Origin: Flavobacterium hydrocarbonoxydans
Lineage (GTDB): Bacteria; Bacteroidota; Bacteroidia; Flavobacteriales; Flavobacteriaceae
Assembly: GCF_009789235.1 (NCBI RefSeq)
Contig: NZ_WSTB01000005.1
Span: 248,001 to 312,000 of the forward strand
DNA: 64,000 nucleotides
Direction: 5' to 3'
The notes beneath the pieces were generated by a model, which saw only the letters and a list, made by a program, of their open reading frames with translations, made no database searches and was not told the DNA's origin. The translations under genes and the position numbers were made by a program. Below are positions 9,323-17,494 of this stretch, piece by piece (within the stretch, counting starts at the first letter, position 1; every line of letters begins with the position of its first letter).

Positions 9323-9646
9323 TCAAATGCTTTTCTGCATTTGAAATATTCTTCTGCTTTGTGCTTTCACTGAACCCGGAATCTGCCGTTTTGCCAAAGT
9401 TTTCATGAGTCCATACTCGCCGTATTTGTGACTCATCTTATATATCTTAAACACCCATAGCGTACCGGAAATTCCGATGACAGCTATACAGAGAAAAGAG
9501 GGCATTCCCGCTATGTACATAGCTGCAAAAAGAATCATCAGTAGTATAATGCCGCCGCCTAAATACCAGATGTATTGCGCTTTTAACCCTTTAAATTCTA
9601 TACTTTGATTGATCCCTTTGTTGATTTGATATACGCTGTTTGACAT
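9323..9646 (-). CDS. traF: Conjugative transposon protein TraF (DUF4133)
   Basis: 107 aa with two adjacent membrane helices (about 28-47 and 50-68) and a basic C-terminus. The start MSNSVYQINKGINQSIEFKG matches the DUF4133 pattern of TraF in Bacteroidetes elements, a VirB3-like small membrane protein that pairs with the TraG ATPase. It lies directly upstream of traG, the conserved order. The gene is intact. Confidence 0.9.
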   Translation of the reverse strand: MSNSVYQINKGINQSIEFKGLKAQYIWYLGGGIILLMILFAAMYIAGMPSFLCIAVIGISGTLWVFKIYKMSHKYGEYGLMKTLAKRQIPGSVKAQSRRIFQMQKSI

Positions 9647-9674
9647 CAGTTTTGCTTTTAAAATTGTTTGAGAT

Positions 9675-10139
9675 CTATCCTGATTTCTGTAAGCTTCCGC
9701 TTTTCTGAAGTTTATTTAGATAGTCGGTTATTTTTGGGATCAGCGTATTTTTGAAGTTAGGATCTGTGTTACTTCCTGCTGTAAAATTATTTGTTTCAAA
9801 TAATTCACTACAGGCGCCCATAATGTTCAATACTTCATAAGTGAGCGTACCCGAACGGGCAAAATCAACGTAGGTGCCCTCGAATTCTTCAAAGAGCAGC
9901 GAGCTCAGGTATGTAAATCGGGAGGGCTTTAGCTCAGTCGTAAGTAAATTAAGGCATATTTCTTCGATGATCTCCCTGGGTGTACACTCTGAAAGCATCT
10001 CGTCTGCCAGGACAAGAACGCTTTTTACTTTGTCCTCGAGATATTCCGAGACTCCATATTTATCCTGCAGCTTATACATCAGTTCAGGATTGTTATGAAT
10101 GATGTACTCCCACAATTTTTCTTTGAGTATGTTTTCCAT
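9675..10139 (-). CDS. DUF1896 family protein in tra operon
   Basis: 154 aa from the ATG at 10137-10139. A longer frame continues upstream but its added residues only overlap traE, so MENILKEKLWEYIIHNNPEL is taken as the true start, 11 bp after traE. The sequence is soluble, acidic and helical. It has the LTTELKPSRFTYLSSLLFEE and FEGTYVDFARSGTLTYEVLN segments typical of DUF1896, a family common in Bacteroidetes mobile elements, with unknown function. It ends in a short repeat (LQKSGSLQKSG). Confidence 0.8.
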   Translation of the reverse strand: MENILKEKLWEYIIHNNPELMYKLQDKYGVSEYLEDKVKSVLVLADEMLSECTPREIIEEICLNLLTTELKPSRFTYLSSLLFEEFEGTYVDFARSGTLTYEVLNIMGACSELFETNNFTAGSNTDPNFKNTLIPKITDYLNKLQKSGSLQKSG

Positions 10140-10150
10140 GATGATGGACT

Positions 10151-10489
10151 TTAAATTCCAAAGAAAGATTGGATAACGGTTGCTACAACAACCAGAAACA
10201 CACAGCTGCCAAACCACGCGGCAGCAACTTTTCCGGTATCCGGGTCCCCGGCGTTCCATTTTTGATATACTTTTACCGCGCCGATCAGGCCCAGAATTGC
10301 CCCAACGGCATACATAAGTTCGGTTCCCGCATCGAAATAGCTTCTGACTTTCTCATTAGCCTCATTGATCCCGGCAAGTCCGTCCTGGGCATAACTGCTG
10401 TAGTTGACCGCCAGCAGTAAAAAGTGCAAGGCAATAATGACAATTTTTTGTTTCGTTGATTTTCTAAAATTCCAGCTCCATTTTTTCAT
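10151..10489 (-). CDS. traE: Conjugative transposon protein TraE (DUF4134)
   Basis: 112 aa: a signal peptide or first helix (about 17-34, ending YAQDGLAG), then two membrane helices (VGAILGLIGAVKVYQKW and AAWFGSCVFLVVVATVI) joined by the conserved NAGDPDTGK loop. This is the DUF4134/TraE pattern, a VirB2-like pilin or channel subunit in Bacteroidetes elements. It is the first of the tightly packed genes running left to traN. Confidence 0.92.
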   Translation of the reverse strand: MKKWSWNFRKSTKQKIVIIALHFLLLAVNYSSYAQDGLAGINEANEKVRSYFDAGTELMYAVGAILGLIGAVKVYQKWNAGDPDTGKVAAAWFGSCVFLVVVATVIQSFFGI

Positions 10490-10515
10490 AACGCATTATT
10501 TTAAAGTTCAAATAA

Positions 10516-10630
10516 TCAGATAAAAAACGGAGGAGCTGCCGCTGTCACAATTCCATTTCCATTGTCACATAAGCCATACCGCACAGGAATGGACAGGGGG
10601 ATTTCCTCCGTAATATTTTTGCAGAATTTT
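10516..10630 (-). other. Long-range inverted repeat between the TraD-position gene and traE
   Basis: On the minus strand, ACGGAGGA is followed about 70 nt later by TCCTCCGT and then a run of six T, like a wide-looped terminator or attenuator before traE. The same stretch holds an open frame without an ATG that ends in TAAAPPFFI and stops at 10516-10518. It could be a short leader peptide or chance. The G+C content is higher than in the neighbouring genes. Confidence 0.35.
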
Positions 10631-11110
10631 CTAACCCCATAAAGCTTCAGCTTCTGGTTGGGTTAAGATGAAATATTCGAGTTTGTTACATTCTAGGACT
10701 ATCAGCTCACTTACTGAAGAGCTAAAAGAGGAATCTCTAATTAAGGGATAGTCCTGAAGGACTGATTTTAGCCTATAGGCAAATTCCTGTTTGGCAAGTT
10801 TTGTTTTGGCCGCATCGGCAATAACAGTTTTCAAGTGATCAATTAAAGCATCGACCTGTGTAAATGTGGTATCAAATTCTTCTGAAGAGGAATCTGTTGC
10901 CGTAGTTTTTGGTAAATACGGTGTATTTAATTGTGATTCGAACTCCTGATAATTTTCTTTCTGGAATCCATGAAATTTTAGTTTTCTTTTCCCGGCAGCG
11001 ATTTCTTTAAGGTCATTAAAGTAAAATCGTACTCCAACAAATAGGTACCAGCTCGCTGTTAAAAGAACAATCACAACTATGTAATTGTTCCATGAAATGT
11101 TTGTAAACAT
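10631..11110 (-). CDS. Hypothetical membrane protein at the TraD position
   Basis: 159 aa with one membrane helix at about residues 9-27 (NYIVVIVLLTASWYLFVGVR), followed by a basic stretch (KRKLKFHGFQ) and a soluble acidic C-terminal domain with LIVLECNKLEYFILTQPEAE. It is the first recognisable gene of the leftward transfer operon. Genes of similar size and topology precede traE in several Bacteroidetes elements, but the family is not recognised here. It may be an accessory channel or regulatory protein. Confidence 0.7.
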   Translation of the reverse strand: MFTNISWNNYIVVIVLLTASWYLFVGVRFYFNDLKEIAAGKRKLKFHGFQKENYQEFESQLNTPYLPKTTATDSSSEEFDTTFTQVDALIDHLKTVIADAAKTKLAKQEFAYRLKSVLQDYPLIRDSSFSSSVSELIVLECNKLEYFILTQPEAEALWG

Positions 11111-11217
11111 ACGCTCTTCATTTTATCGTTCGACATTAGTTCTCATCATCCTTTTTGATTAATTTTTCAATATGGATGTTCATCATTACAGGGCAAAGGA
11201 ACGATAGTCACCATGGC

Positions 11218-11254
11218 GGTACAAGTCCAGCTTTTTGTTGTACCCCTGCTGGAC
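11218..11254. repeat. Two mutually exclusive stem-loops upstream of the tra operon
   Basis: GGTACAA (11218-11224) pairs perfectly with TTGTACC (11238-11244). GTCCAGC (11225-11231) pairs perfectly with GCTGGAC (11248-11254). The pairs interleave, so the two stems cannot form together except as a pseudoknot. The region (11111-11391) is locally GC-rich and has no convincing gene. It lies upstream of the first tra gene, so a regulatory leader or origin-of-transfer-like role is possible but unproven. Confidence 0.4.
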
Positions 11255-11300
11255 TCCGCTGGACCCGCTGTAAAACCTGGAGAAAAAAAATGAAAAATTT

Positions 11301-11334
11301 TTTAAAAAAAAGTAAAAGCCTCCGGAGGGGAGGC
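11301..11334 (-). terminator. Rho-independent terminator after the 402-aa gene
   Basis: On the minus strand GCCTCC-CCTCC-GGAGGC forms a 6-bp GC stem with a 5-nt loop, followed by TTTTACTTTTTTTT. It lies about 60 bp past the stop of the 11392-12600 gene and separates that transcript from the tra operon. Confidence 0.75.
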
Positions 11335-11391
11335 TGATTTATAATTAGGTAAAATGTTTTTAAAATTCATTAGAACTATAATAACATCTAC

Positions 11392-12600
11392 TTAATATTC
11401 TTTTATTTTTTTAATCATTCTCTCCAGTGTATCAATTGCTATTTCCTTATCCCGGTCCTCTGCCACATAAGCTTTGCTTCGCATCGAGTCATAGGAAAGG
11501 AAATCCTTATTAGGGGTCGATAAATAGGGAACGATTGTCTTGAAGAGTTGATTCATCGATTTTGAAATTAAGATGTCCAGCTCACCCGATGCCCTGAGAA
11601 TCAGCGCTGTTTGGTCAGTTGACAATCGGCAGAGAACCTTCTCAATTTTCTTTTCTGCTATCGTGGGTGCAGGCTGTTTTTGAGCTGTAGAGGTAGAGGA
11701 TGTTGAGGTGCTTAGCTGCTGTTTTTTTTCTTGAAAGATGATTTCCTGTTCAAACCAGTCTCGCAGTATTTTCTTTAGGTTTTGACAATTAGGATACAAA
11801 GCCACGCCCTCAATAGTGCTGATTTGATTGAATTCCTTGAAGTAAAATAGCAGGCATTCCATCCTATCGTACATGTGTTCAAACGCATCAATTTTTCTTG
11901 AAATGGTCTGCGTGAAATAGTTGATAAAAATCTTGCTGTTAAAATTCATATAAATCAATAATTCTTCGAGGCTCGTATTAGCTGCGTCTTTACTGTAACT
12001 GCGGGTTAAAGATTCTAATTCCTTTATCAATAGTTTTTGGTAAAGGATTTCCCGAAAAGTGATTTTCTTTTTCTTTTTTGGACTGGCAAAAAAGTACAAT
12101 GAATTAAAGACAATATCAACCAGTTCCCTCTCCTGAGTTTCAAAAAAAGGACTGCTTCCGAGTTTGTCAAGCCTTTGCTTCTGCTTTTTATTGGATGTGG
12201 TCAGGTAGGATACAGGGATTCTTGAATCCAAACTTAAAAAACGGTTAAACCTGGACTCTATAAAAGTCAGTAGTTCGTCAAGTGATGACAGTAAAGTCGT
12301 GACAACTTCCCGTACTTCATCCCGCTGTAGATGCATAGTGGAGTTTATGGCGATAAGCTGTTCCCATAGGTTAATTAGGGCTGAATGGTAATTTTTCACA
12401 AGCACCTTAATATGCTTTTCCCGGTTAAGGGAGAAAACCTGAATGGTAAGCTGGGTCTGGATTAATTGTGTTTCCTCTATCGCTTTATTAATTATTGCTT
12501 TGCACTGAAGGGATGTCAATTGATTAACATCATTTTTTTTCGGGTTTAGATTTAAAGTAACAACCGAATCCAGCCACTCTAAAAGATAGGTTTGAGTCAT
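11392..12600 (-). CDS. Hypothetical protein, C-terminus faintly RteC-like
   Basis: 402 aa, soluble and predominantly helical, with no signal peptide. The C-terminal 60 residues contain LSTPNKDFLSYDSMRSKAYV followed by IDTLERMIKKIKEY, a pattern like the end of RteC-type excision regulators (a Y-S/D-S-L/M-R-S-K motif near a terminal helix). The middle part has an IDAFEHMYDRMECLLFYFKE segment. I would not call it RteC without a profile search. It is a single-gene unit with its own terminator, between a tra operon and an AraC regulator, so a regulatory role in the element is plausible. Confidence 0.7.
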   Translation of the reverse strand: MTQTYLLEWLDSVVTLNLNPKKNDVNQLTSLQCKAIINKAIEETQLIQTQLTIQVFSLNREKHIKVLVKNYHSALINLWEQLIAINSTMHLQRDEVREVVTTLLSSLDELLTFIESRFNRFLSLDSRIPVSYLTTSNKKQKQRLDKLGSSPFFETQERELVDIVFNSLYFFASPKKKKKITFREILYQKLLIKELESLTRSYSKDAANTSLEELLIYMNFNSKIFINYFTQTISRKIDAFEHMYDRMECLLFYFKEFNQISTIEGVALYPNCQNLKKILRDWFEQEIIFQEKKQQLSTSTSSTSTAQKQPAPTIAEKKIEKVLCRLSTDQTALILRASGELDILISKSMNQLFKTIVPYLSTPNKDFLSYDSMRSKAYVAEDRDKEIAIDTLERMIKKIKEY

Positions 12601-12697
12601 GTCTTTAATTTTTTAGTAAATACAGCTCTATTTCTGAATTCAGGTGACCTTAAATCAATTCCTTCAAAGCATTTTTAACAGTTAATTTTGTGCAACT

Positions 12698-13558
12698 TTA
12701 ACGAACATTTAATCTTATACGATATTCGGAGGGCGACATTGAAGTATGTCTTTTAAAAAAAGTACTGAAAAAAGAGGTATTGGCAAATTGAAGTTCTTCT
12801 GAAATGTATAAAATGGTTAAATCATTATTTTGAAGCAATATTTTGGCTTCCAGAATTATGGCATTCTCTATACATTGTTTGGCAGTGATCTCCGTAACTT
12901 GTTTTACAATTTTGGTAAGGTGGCCTGCAGAAACATGCAGAGAATCGGCATAAAATTTTACACTGTGCTGTTTTCTGCAATTGAGTTCCAATAGCCGGAA
13001 AAAATGAACTACCAATTTTTCAGTACTGGAATGTTTGACATGGCTGTACCACGATGATATATAATAAGCTCTGGCAAGTTCGTACAGGAAAAGATTAAAA
13101 CTTAAAAGTAATGTTTCCTTTTTATAGAGATGCTTGTCGGAGCTTCTCACTTTGCTGTGAACCAATTTGAGTAAATCGATTAGAGGCATTATATCTTTGT
13201 TCTTAAGAAAAATTTTGGAAACATATTGTGAAATGAAATATTCAAAATAGCCCACATGCGGCCATCTTATGCTGTTCTCCAAAGCGAACTCTGAGGTAAA
13301 GGAAAGCAGGCAGATCTGCAACTGATGGCTCATGATCAGAATTTCACAATTGGACCTCTTAGGTATGACGATCACCTCATTTATAAATAAATGGATTTTT
13401 CTGTTGTTAATTTGTATGCATAGGGCTCCTGAGTTTATAATTAGGACTGTAAACCGGTCCATTATAAGTAATTCCTTAAAAGCAATTCTCGAGCTGAATG
13501 TTTTAAAGATATAGACCTGGATGCCTGAAGGGTTATATTTTGATTTGCGTGATGCCAA
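12698..13558 (-). CDS. AraC family transcriptional regulator
   Basis: 286 aa. The N-terminal ~180 residues are a cupin-like sensor region. The C-terminal ~100 residues form the double helix-turn-helix of AraC proteins: VKFYADSLHVSAGHLTKIVK for the first HTH, then ISEELQFANTSFFSTFFKRH and TSMSPSEYR for the second. The order and the F-FKR-G/S-SP-YR signature are diagnostic. It is transcribed in the same direction as the 402-aa gene about 100 bp downstream. The ligand is unknown. Confidence 0.9.
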   Translation of the reverse strand: MASRKSKYNPSGIQVYIFKTFSSRIAFKELLIMDRFTVLIINSGALCIQINNRKIHLFINEVIVIPKRSNCEILIMSHQLQICLLSFTSEFALENSIRWPHVGYFEYFISQYVSKIFLKNKDIMPLIDLLKLVHSKVRSSDKHLYKKETLLLSFNLFLYELARAYYISSWYSHVKHSSTEKLVVHFFRLLELNCRKQHSVKFYADSLHVSAGHLTKIVKQVTEITAKQCIENAIILEAKILLQNNDLTILYISEELQFANTSFFSTFFKRHTSMSPSEYRIRLNVR

Positions 13559-13631
13559 AATAGATGCTTTATGATTTTAATTTGTAAGTACGGTAGGGAA
13601 AAGTGTTTGTTTCCTGTATCTAGCCTGCTGT

Positions 13632-13880
13632 TTAATCTTTAAATAATCGGGCCATGAGTATGACGCAGACAAAAAATAAATTAGACATGCCATTTACAAA
13701 AAAGAGGAACGCTAATTTGCGGGAAGAATCACCTCGTATCCCTGTGTCTGTCAGATTGCCTGATATTTCATCATAGACTAAAAAATCTATGATGAAATAA
13801 AGGCAGATAAGATTGAAAAGGATCAAAAAAACACAGTATGTGTATTGCAGTTTTTTTTCAGCCAGCTCAGTTATATACAT
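13632..13880 (-). CDS. Small two-helix membrane protein
   Basis: 82 aa with hydrophobic helices at about 15-34 (YCVFLILFNLICLYFIIDF) and 60-78 (FFVNGMSNLFFVCVILMARL). A short extracytoplasmic loop lies between them. It starts 2 bp after the stop of the lipoprotein gene and is certainly co-transcribed with it. The family is not recognised. The pair may form a small envelope unit; function unknown. Confidence 0.65.
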   Translation of the reverse strand: MYITELAEKKLQYTYCVFLILFNLICLYFIIDFLVYDEISGNLTDTGIRGDSSRKLAFLFFVNGMSNLFFVCVILMARLFKD

Positions 13881-13882
13881 GG

Positions 13883-14614
13883 CTACTGCGTTTGTAGGTT
13901 TTGAATCATAATGCCTGCAACAGTGGATCTTTTAACTGCGGTTGAGGAATTGGCAACAGCACCCTGCACAGCTCCAACGCGATTTCCAACAGAGGTTTCC
14001 CAATCTTTATCCTTGCGTTCCTTAGTATAGTATATGGCATATCTTGTAATGGAAGAGGTGGTAAGGATAATCCTTTTTTCCTCATTGCTAAACTCAGCAT
14101 TGGACAGAACAGAAGCCTCAAATGAAATAATGGACTGATGAATAACGCTATAATCATCATCCTGCCATAAAAGCATAGAGGCCATAAAACCGGAAAGGCA
14201 GTCTTTTGCAGTACTTGTCATTGGAGAATTGGCAATCGCCTGTTCTAATGCTGTTTGGGGACTATCAATAATCTCCTGTATGTCACCATAGATTACAGGG
14301 GAGCTTGTTCCTAAATTTAACAGATCATTATTCAAAGCTGAAATAGAATCAACTTTCTGGCTGACTTGTGCAATTGTGCTGCAGGTATGGTATCCTGTCA
14401 GGTAGGCGTCCAGGATGTCATTGTGTATTTTGCCGGCTATATCATAAGGGTTGGCCGTGTTTTCGGGATTGAGTCCGGTAAGCATTTTTCCTGCGTTACT
14501 GGACTTCTCTTTAAAAATTTTGCTCTCTGGAATTTCAGTGTTTTCAATATTCTCATCGGTACAGGAAATTAATAGCGATGTAAAAATTACTAATGTTGAT
14601 AAAAGATTTTTCAT
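13883..14614 (-). CDS. Hypothetical lipoprotein
   Basis: 243 aa. A signal peptide with lipobox (LVIFTSLLISC) gives a lipid-anchored cysteine at residue 18, followed by acidic residues as usual for exported Bacteroidetes lipoproteins. The mature part is soluble and helical. The last 40 residues (ETSVGNRVGAVQGAVANSST) are Gly/Ala/Ser-rich and could form an amphipathic or glycine-zipper segment. No family is recognised. It stands divergent from the TPR/AraC regulator at 14966, and the shared upstream region contains a strong inverted repeat. Confidence 0.75.
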   Translation of the reverse strand: MKNLLSTLVIFTSLLISCTDENIENTEIPESKIFKEKSSNAGKMLTGLNPENTANPYDIAGKIHNDILDAYLTGYHTCSTIAQVSQKVDSISALNNDLLNLGTSSPVIYGDIQEIIDSPQTALEQAIANSPMTSTAKDCLSGFMASMLLWQDDDYSVIHQSIISFEASVLSNAEFSNEEKRIILTTSSITRYAIYYTKERKDKDWETSVGNRVGAVQGAVANSSTAVKRSTVAGIMIQNLQTQ

Positions 14615-14762
14615 GATAAGTTTGTTAAATGTAAAGACTGATTTTCGCAGTCAGTTCATTTCACCCGGGTTAGCAGAACTTTAATTGAGCACCTTGCCCA
14701 ATATTTTTGCTTTTGAATTCATGACAAATCTATAGGCAGAAATCCAGCCCCGCAAAACATTG

Positions 14763-14862
14763 TGTGTGGATTTCCGGTAATTGGTATATGGATTTTCCGA
14801 AAATCCACACATGTTTTTTTTGTGTCAAATGCCTTAATTATCAAGATATTGCGTTATATTTG
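14763..14862. promoter_or_regulatory. Divergent control region with 11-bp inverted repeat
   Basis: TGTGTGGATTT (14763-14773) and AAATCCACACA (14801-14811) are perfect inverted repeats. A second palindrome GGATTTTCCGAAAATCC overlaps the right arm. A run of eight T follows, and a good -7 element TATATTTG lies at 14855-14862. The region separates the leftward lipoprotein gene from the rightward TPR/AraC gene, so it is probably an operator, possibly of that regulator. Confidence 0.5.
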
Positions 14863-14965
14863 AGGCTCTTTTTTTGTATCCGTTACATTATCCTTATCGA
14901 ATTGCGTTTTTTTCCTGTAAAACTGTATTTTGTGTTTAAGTAGTGCCCTAATTTTAATTAAGCTT

Positions 14966-16639
14966 ATGATCAAAAAGTATCTCTTATTAGTTTTTCTTTG
15001 TTTTGGAGTTCAATTTTACCCCCGTGATTTGCATCCGAAGATTTCCGATACGCTGCAGTCGAAGAGTTATGATTATCTTTTTGAACGCATTGAAGCCGCG
15101 GCTGAGGATAAATTCAAACAAGCTTATTATCTAAGGTACTTTCTGAGTAAAGCAAATAGTGAGGGGAATTCCGAGGAAATCATAAACGGGTATAAAAATT
15201 ATCTGCACTACGCGCCGGATAAATTAAAACTCATATATGCTGACAGTATGATTTATGCTGCCAGACGGTCGAAAGATAATGCTCTTATTGGCTCAGCGTA
15301 TCTTTCCAAAGGAATTGTTTACTATGGACAGAAAAAACATAAATATGCTCTTGATAATTATCTCATAGCTGATAATTATATTTCTAAAACCGGTGACAAA
15401 TACCTCATATTTAAGGTCAAGTATAACATTGGAAATATAAAATACTATCTCGGATTTTATGACGAGGCAATTTCTCTTTTTATGGAGTGCCGGGATTTTT
15501 TCAAAGAAAAAAATGGAAGGGCATACCTTAATTCGCTGCATTTGCTTGGCTTATGCTATAATAAGATTGGCAACTTCGGTCTATGCTCTGAAATAAACAG
15601 CAAGGGTCTTGAGGAGGGAAGAAGACTCGAAAATAATGAAATGAGAGATTACTTTATTCATTCAGAGGGAATCAATGAGTATTTTAAAAATAATTATGGA
15701 ACAGCTATCCAAAAAATTAACCAATCACTTCCAAGCTTAAATAAAAATAAGGATTTTGGAAACATATCCGTTGGATACTTTTACATTGGTAAAAGTTATT
15801 GGGCACTTGGAAAACCCGAAATGGCATTGGCCTATTTTATGAAAGTAGACCGGATTTTTGATGATAAACAGTACATACGTCCAGACCTCAGGGAGAATTA
15901 TGAACTTATAATAAAATATTATAAGTCTAAAAAGGACCTGTCCAAACAGCTTTTTTATATCGAAAAACTGCTTAAAGCAGACAGTGTACTGGATAACAAT
16001 TTTAGATATCTTTCAAATAGGGTTCGCAAAGTATATGATACCAATATACTGGTAAAAGAGAAAAAAGAGATTGAAGACTCATTTAATAGAAGGAAACATA
16101 ATGACCTTATTTTTACGGCTATAACTGTACTCTTATTTTTAATTGTACTGTTCATGGCGTACAGGCATATCAGAAATAAAAAAATCTACAGACAGAATTT
16201 TGAAGAGGCAATGAAGCAAAACGGTTATGCCCCGAAGGTGGAAGCCCGAAATGGCCATAATGGAATTGATGATATTCATAAAGATACGGTTGCAGGTATA
16301 CTAAAGCAGCTTGAGAAATTTGAAAGAAATCAAAAATTTCTTGAAAAAGATCTGACTTCAATAAAACTTGCCGCAGTATTCAAATCCAACCCTAAATATT
16401 TGTCAAAGATAATTTATCATTTCAGGGGCAAAAAGTTTACAAACTATATAGCAGATCTGAAGATAGATTATATAATCTCCATATTGAAAGAGGATCCCAA
16501 AGTGAGGAAGTATTCCAACAGGGCATTGGCAGAGGAGGCTGGTTTTAGCAGCACGCAAAGATTTGCACAGGCATTTTTTGCAAAAGCGGGATGCCCAACT
16601 TCTTATTTTATTAAAGAACTCAATAAGATATCGGAGTAA
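14966..16639 (+). CDS. TPR-containing membrane AraC-type regulator
   Basis: 557 aa from the ATG at 14966, where MIKKYLLLVFLCFGVQFYP makes a clear signal peptide; an in-frame ATG 12 codons earlier would bury it. Residues ~30-370 are TPR-like helical pairs (IGSAYLSKGIVYYGQKKHKY, YNIGNIKYYLGFYDEAISL). A membrane helix lies at ~381-402 (LIFTAITVLLFLIVLFMAYR), and a cytosolic AraC double HTH occupies the last ~100 residues (GFSSTQRFAQAFFAKAGCPT). This is a known Bacteroidetes layout in which a periplasmic TPR sensor signals to a cytosolic DNA-binding domain. The signal is unknown; the neighbouring lipoprotein is a candidate target. Confidence 0.88.
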   Translation: MIKKYLLLVFLCFGVQFYPRDLHPKISDTLQSKSYDYLFERIEAAAEDKFKQAYYLRYFLSKANSEGNSEEIINGYKNYLHYAPDKLKLIYADSMIYAARRSKDNALIGSAYLSKGIVYYGQKKHKYALDNYLIADNYISKTGDKYLIFKVKYNIGNIKYYLGFYDEAISLFMECRDFFKEKNGRAYLNSLHLLGLCYNKIGNFGLCSEINSKGLEEGRRLENNEMRDYFIHSEGINEYFKNNYGTAIQKINQSLPSLNKNKDFGNISVGYFYIGKSYWALGKPEMALAYFMKVDRIFDDKQYIRPDLRENYELIIKYYKSKKDLSKQLFYIEKLLKADSVLDNNFRYLSNRVRKVYDTNILVKEKKEIEDSFNRRKHNDLIFTAITVLLFLIVLFMAYRHIRNKKIYRQNFEEAMKQNGYAPKVEARNGHNGIDDIHKDTVAGILKQLEKFERNQKFLEKDLTSIKLAAVFKSNPKYLSKIIYHFRGKKFTNYIADLKIDYIISILKEDPKVRKYSNRALAEEAGFSSTQRFAQAFFAKAGCPTSYFIKELNKISE

Positions 16640-16740
16640 AATATATTTTTGAAAAATAATTCAACAAACCATTACGATCCTATTTATTCAGCAATAGCTT
16701 TTTTTTCTTGGGAAATTAGTGTGTATAACAAGCAAAATTA

Positions 16741-16748
16741 TATTTTTG
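16741..16748 (+). promoter_or_regulatory. -7 promoter element for the histone H1-like gene
   Basis: TATTTTTG fits the Bacteroidetes -7 consensus TAnnTTTG and lies 26 bp before the ATG. I do not see a well-spaced -33 TTTG. Confidence 0.5.
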
Positions 16749-16773
16749 CTCCCTTAACTTAAATAATAGTATC

Positions 16774-16950
16774 ATGAAAGATTTAGTAGCAAAAATAAAC
16801 GCCGAAATCGAAACATTTAAAACAGAATCTGAGTCTTTAATTGAAAAAGGTGTTAAGGCAGCAGGTGCAAGAGCCCGCAAGTCAACACTGGAAATTGAAA
16901 AATTGTTGAAAGAGTTTAGAAAAGTTTCTATTGAGGAGTCTAAGAAATAA
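16774..16950 (+). CDS. Histone H1-like small DNA-binding protein
   Basis: 58 aa, beginning MKDLVAKINAEIETFKTESE. It contains the Lys/Ala/Arg stretch EKGVKAAGARARKSTLEIEK and ends EESKK. Small lysine-rich proteins of this kind are widespread in Flavobacteria and annotated as histone H1-like; they are thought to bind DNA as nucleoid proteins. It has its own promoter element and a strong terminator, so it is a single-gene transcript. It looks like core chromosome rather than mobile DNA. Confidence 0.85.
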   Translation: MKDLVAKINAEIETFKTESESLIEKGVKAAGARARKSTLEIEKLLKEFRKVSIEESKK

Positions 16951-16983
16951 TTTTTAGCAGTCTTACTTACTTTAAAAGAAGGG

Positions 16984-17010
16984 AATGGGGTTTTTAAACC
17001 CCATTTTTTT
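16984..17010 (+). terminator. Rho-independent terminator after the histone H1-like gene
   Basis: ATGGGG-TTTTTAAA-CCCCAT followed by a run of T: GC-rich stem, short loop and U-tract, 33 bp after the stop codon. Confidence 0.85.
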
Positions 17011-17221
17011 ATGTCTATCTTTTGTGCTGATTCTACGGGTTGATTTTTAAATTATTTTTTAAGCCGACAATAGCATTTTTTTTGGAAGCACAATTATTAC
17101 GTTTTTCATTAGGCAGCCTCTCCCGCTTTGCACTGCAATCTTTTATGCCGGACCCCGGCAGAAAAGGATTTCCGCTTCAATCGGGGCTGGAGAATAACAT
17201 TTTGTTTTTGAGTAAATACAA

Positions 17222-17440
17222 CTAACTAAATTTTATTTTTACGCCAAATTTATCTTCTAACTTGTCTACTTTTTCTATAACATAGCTCGTACAAAAGCCA
17301 AATGATTTTCCTTCAATTATGCCTCATTTTTGAAAACTTCTTTTGAATCCAGTGATAATTTCACCTCCACAACATGAACAACATTTCGCATAGGAGAGCA
17401 CAGAATTTTTGAACATTCCATCTGCCAGATCAAGGCCATC
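17222..17440 (-). pseudogene. Decayed gene fragment with Cys-rich motif
   Basis: One minus-strand frame reads DGLDLADGMFKNSVLSYAKC, then CSCCGGEIITGFK, an in-frame TGA at 17324-17326, and continues GIIEGKSFGFCTSYVIEKVD to a TAG. The coding-like character on both sides of one stop suggests a relic. The family is not recognised. The rest of 17011-17494 shows no gene. Confidence 0.3.
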
Positions 17441-17494
17441 CTAAATTAAGCCAAATGTTTAAATTGCTTGTAGATGTTGTTAACTGTTGCTTAT

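Noticed and set aside
9675..10259. Longer DUF1896 protein starting at 10259
   Set aside because: The extra 40 residues (RRGPGYRKSCCRVVWQLC type) are an out-of-frame reading of traE; the ATG at 10139 fits the family start and spacing.
17040..17225. 61-codon open frame after the histone H1-like gene
   Set aside because: No ribosome-binding site, no recognisable composition and it overlaps the better minus-strand relic.
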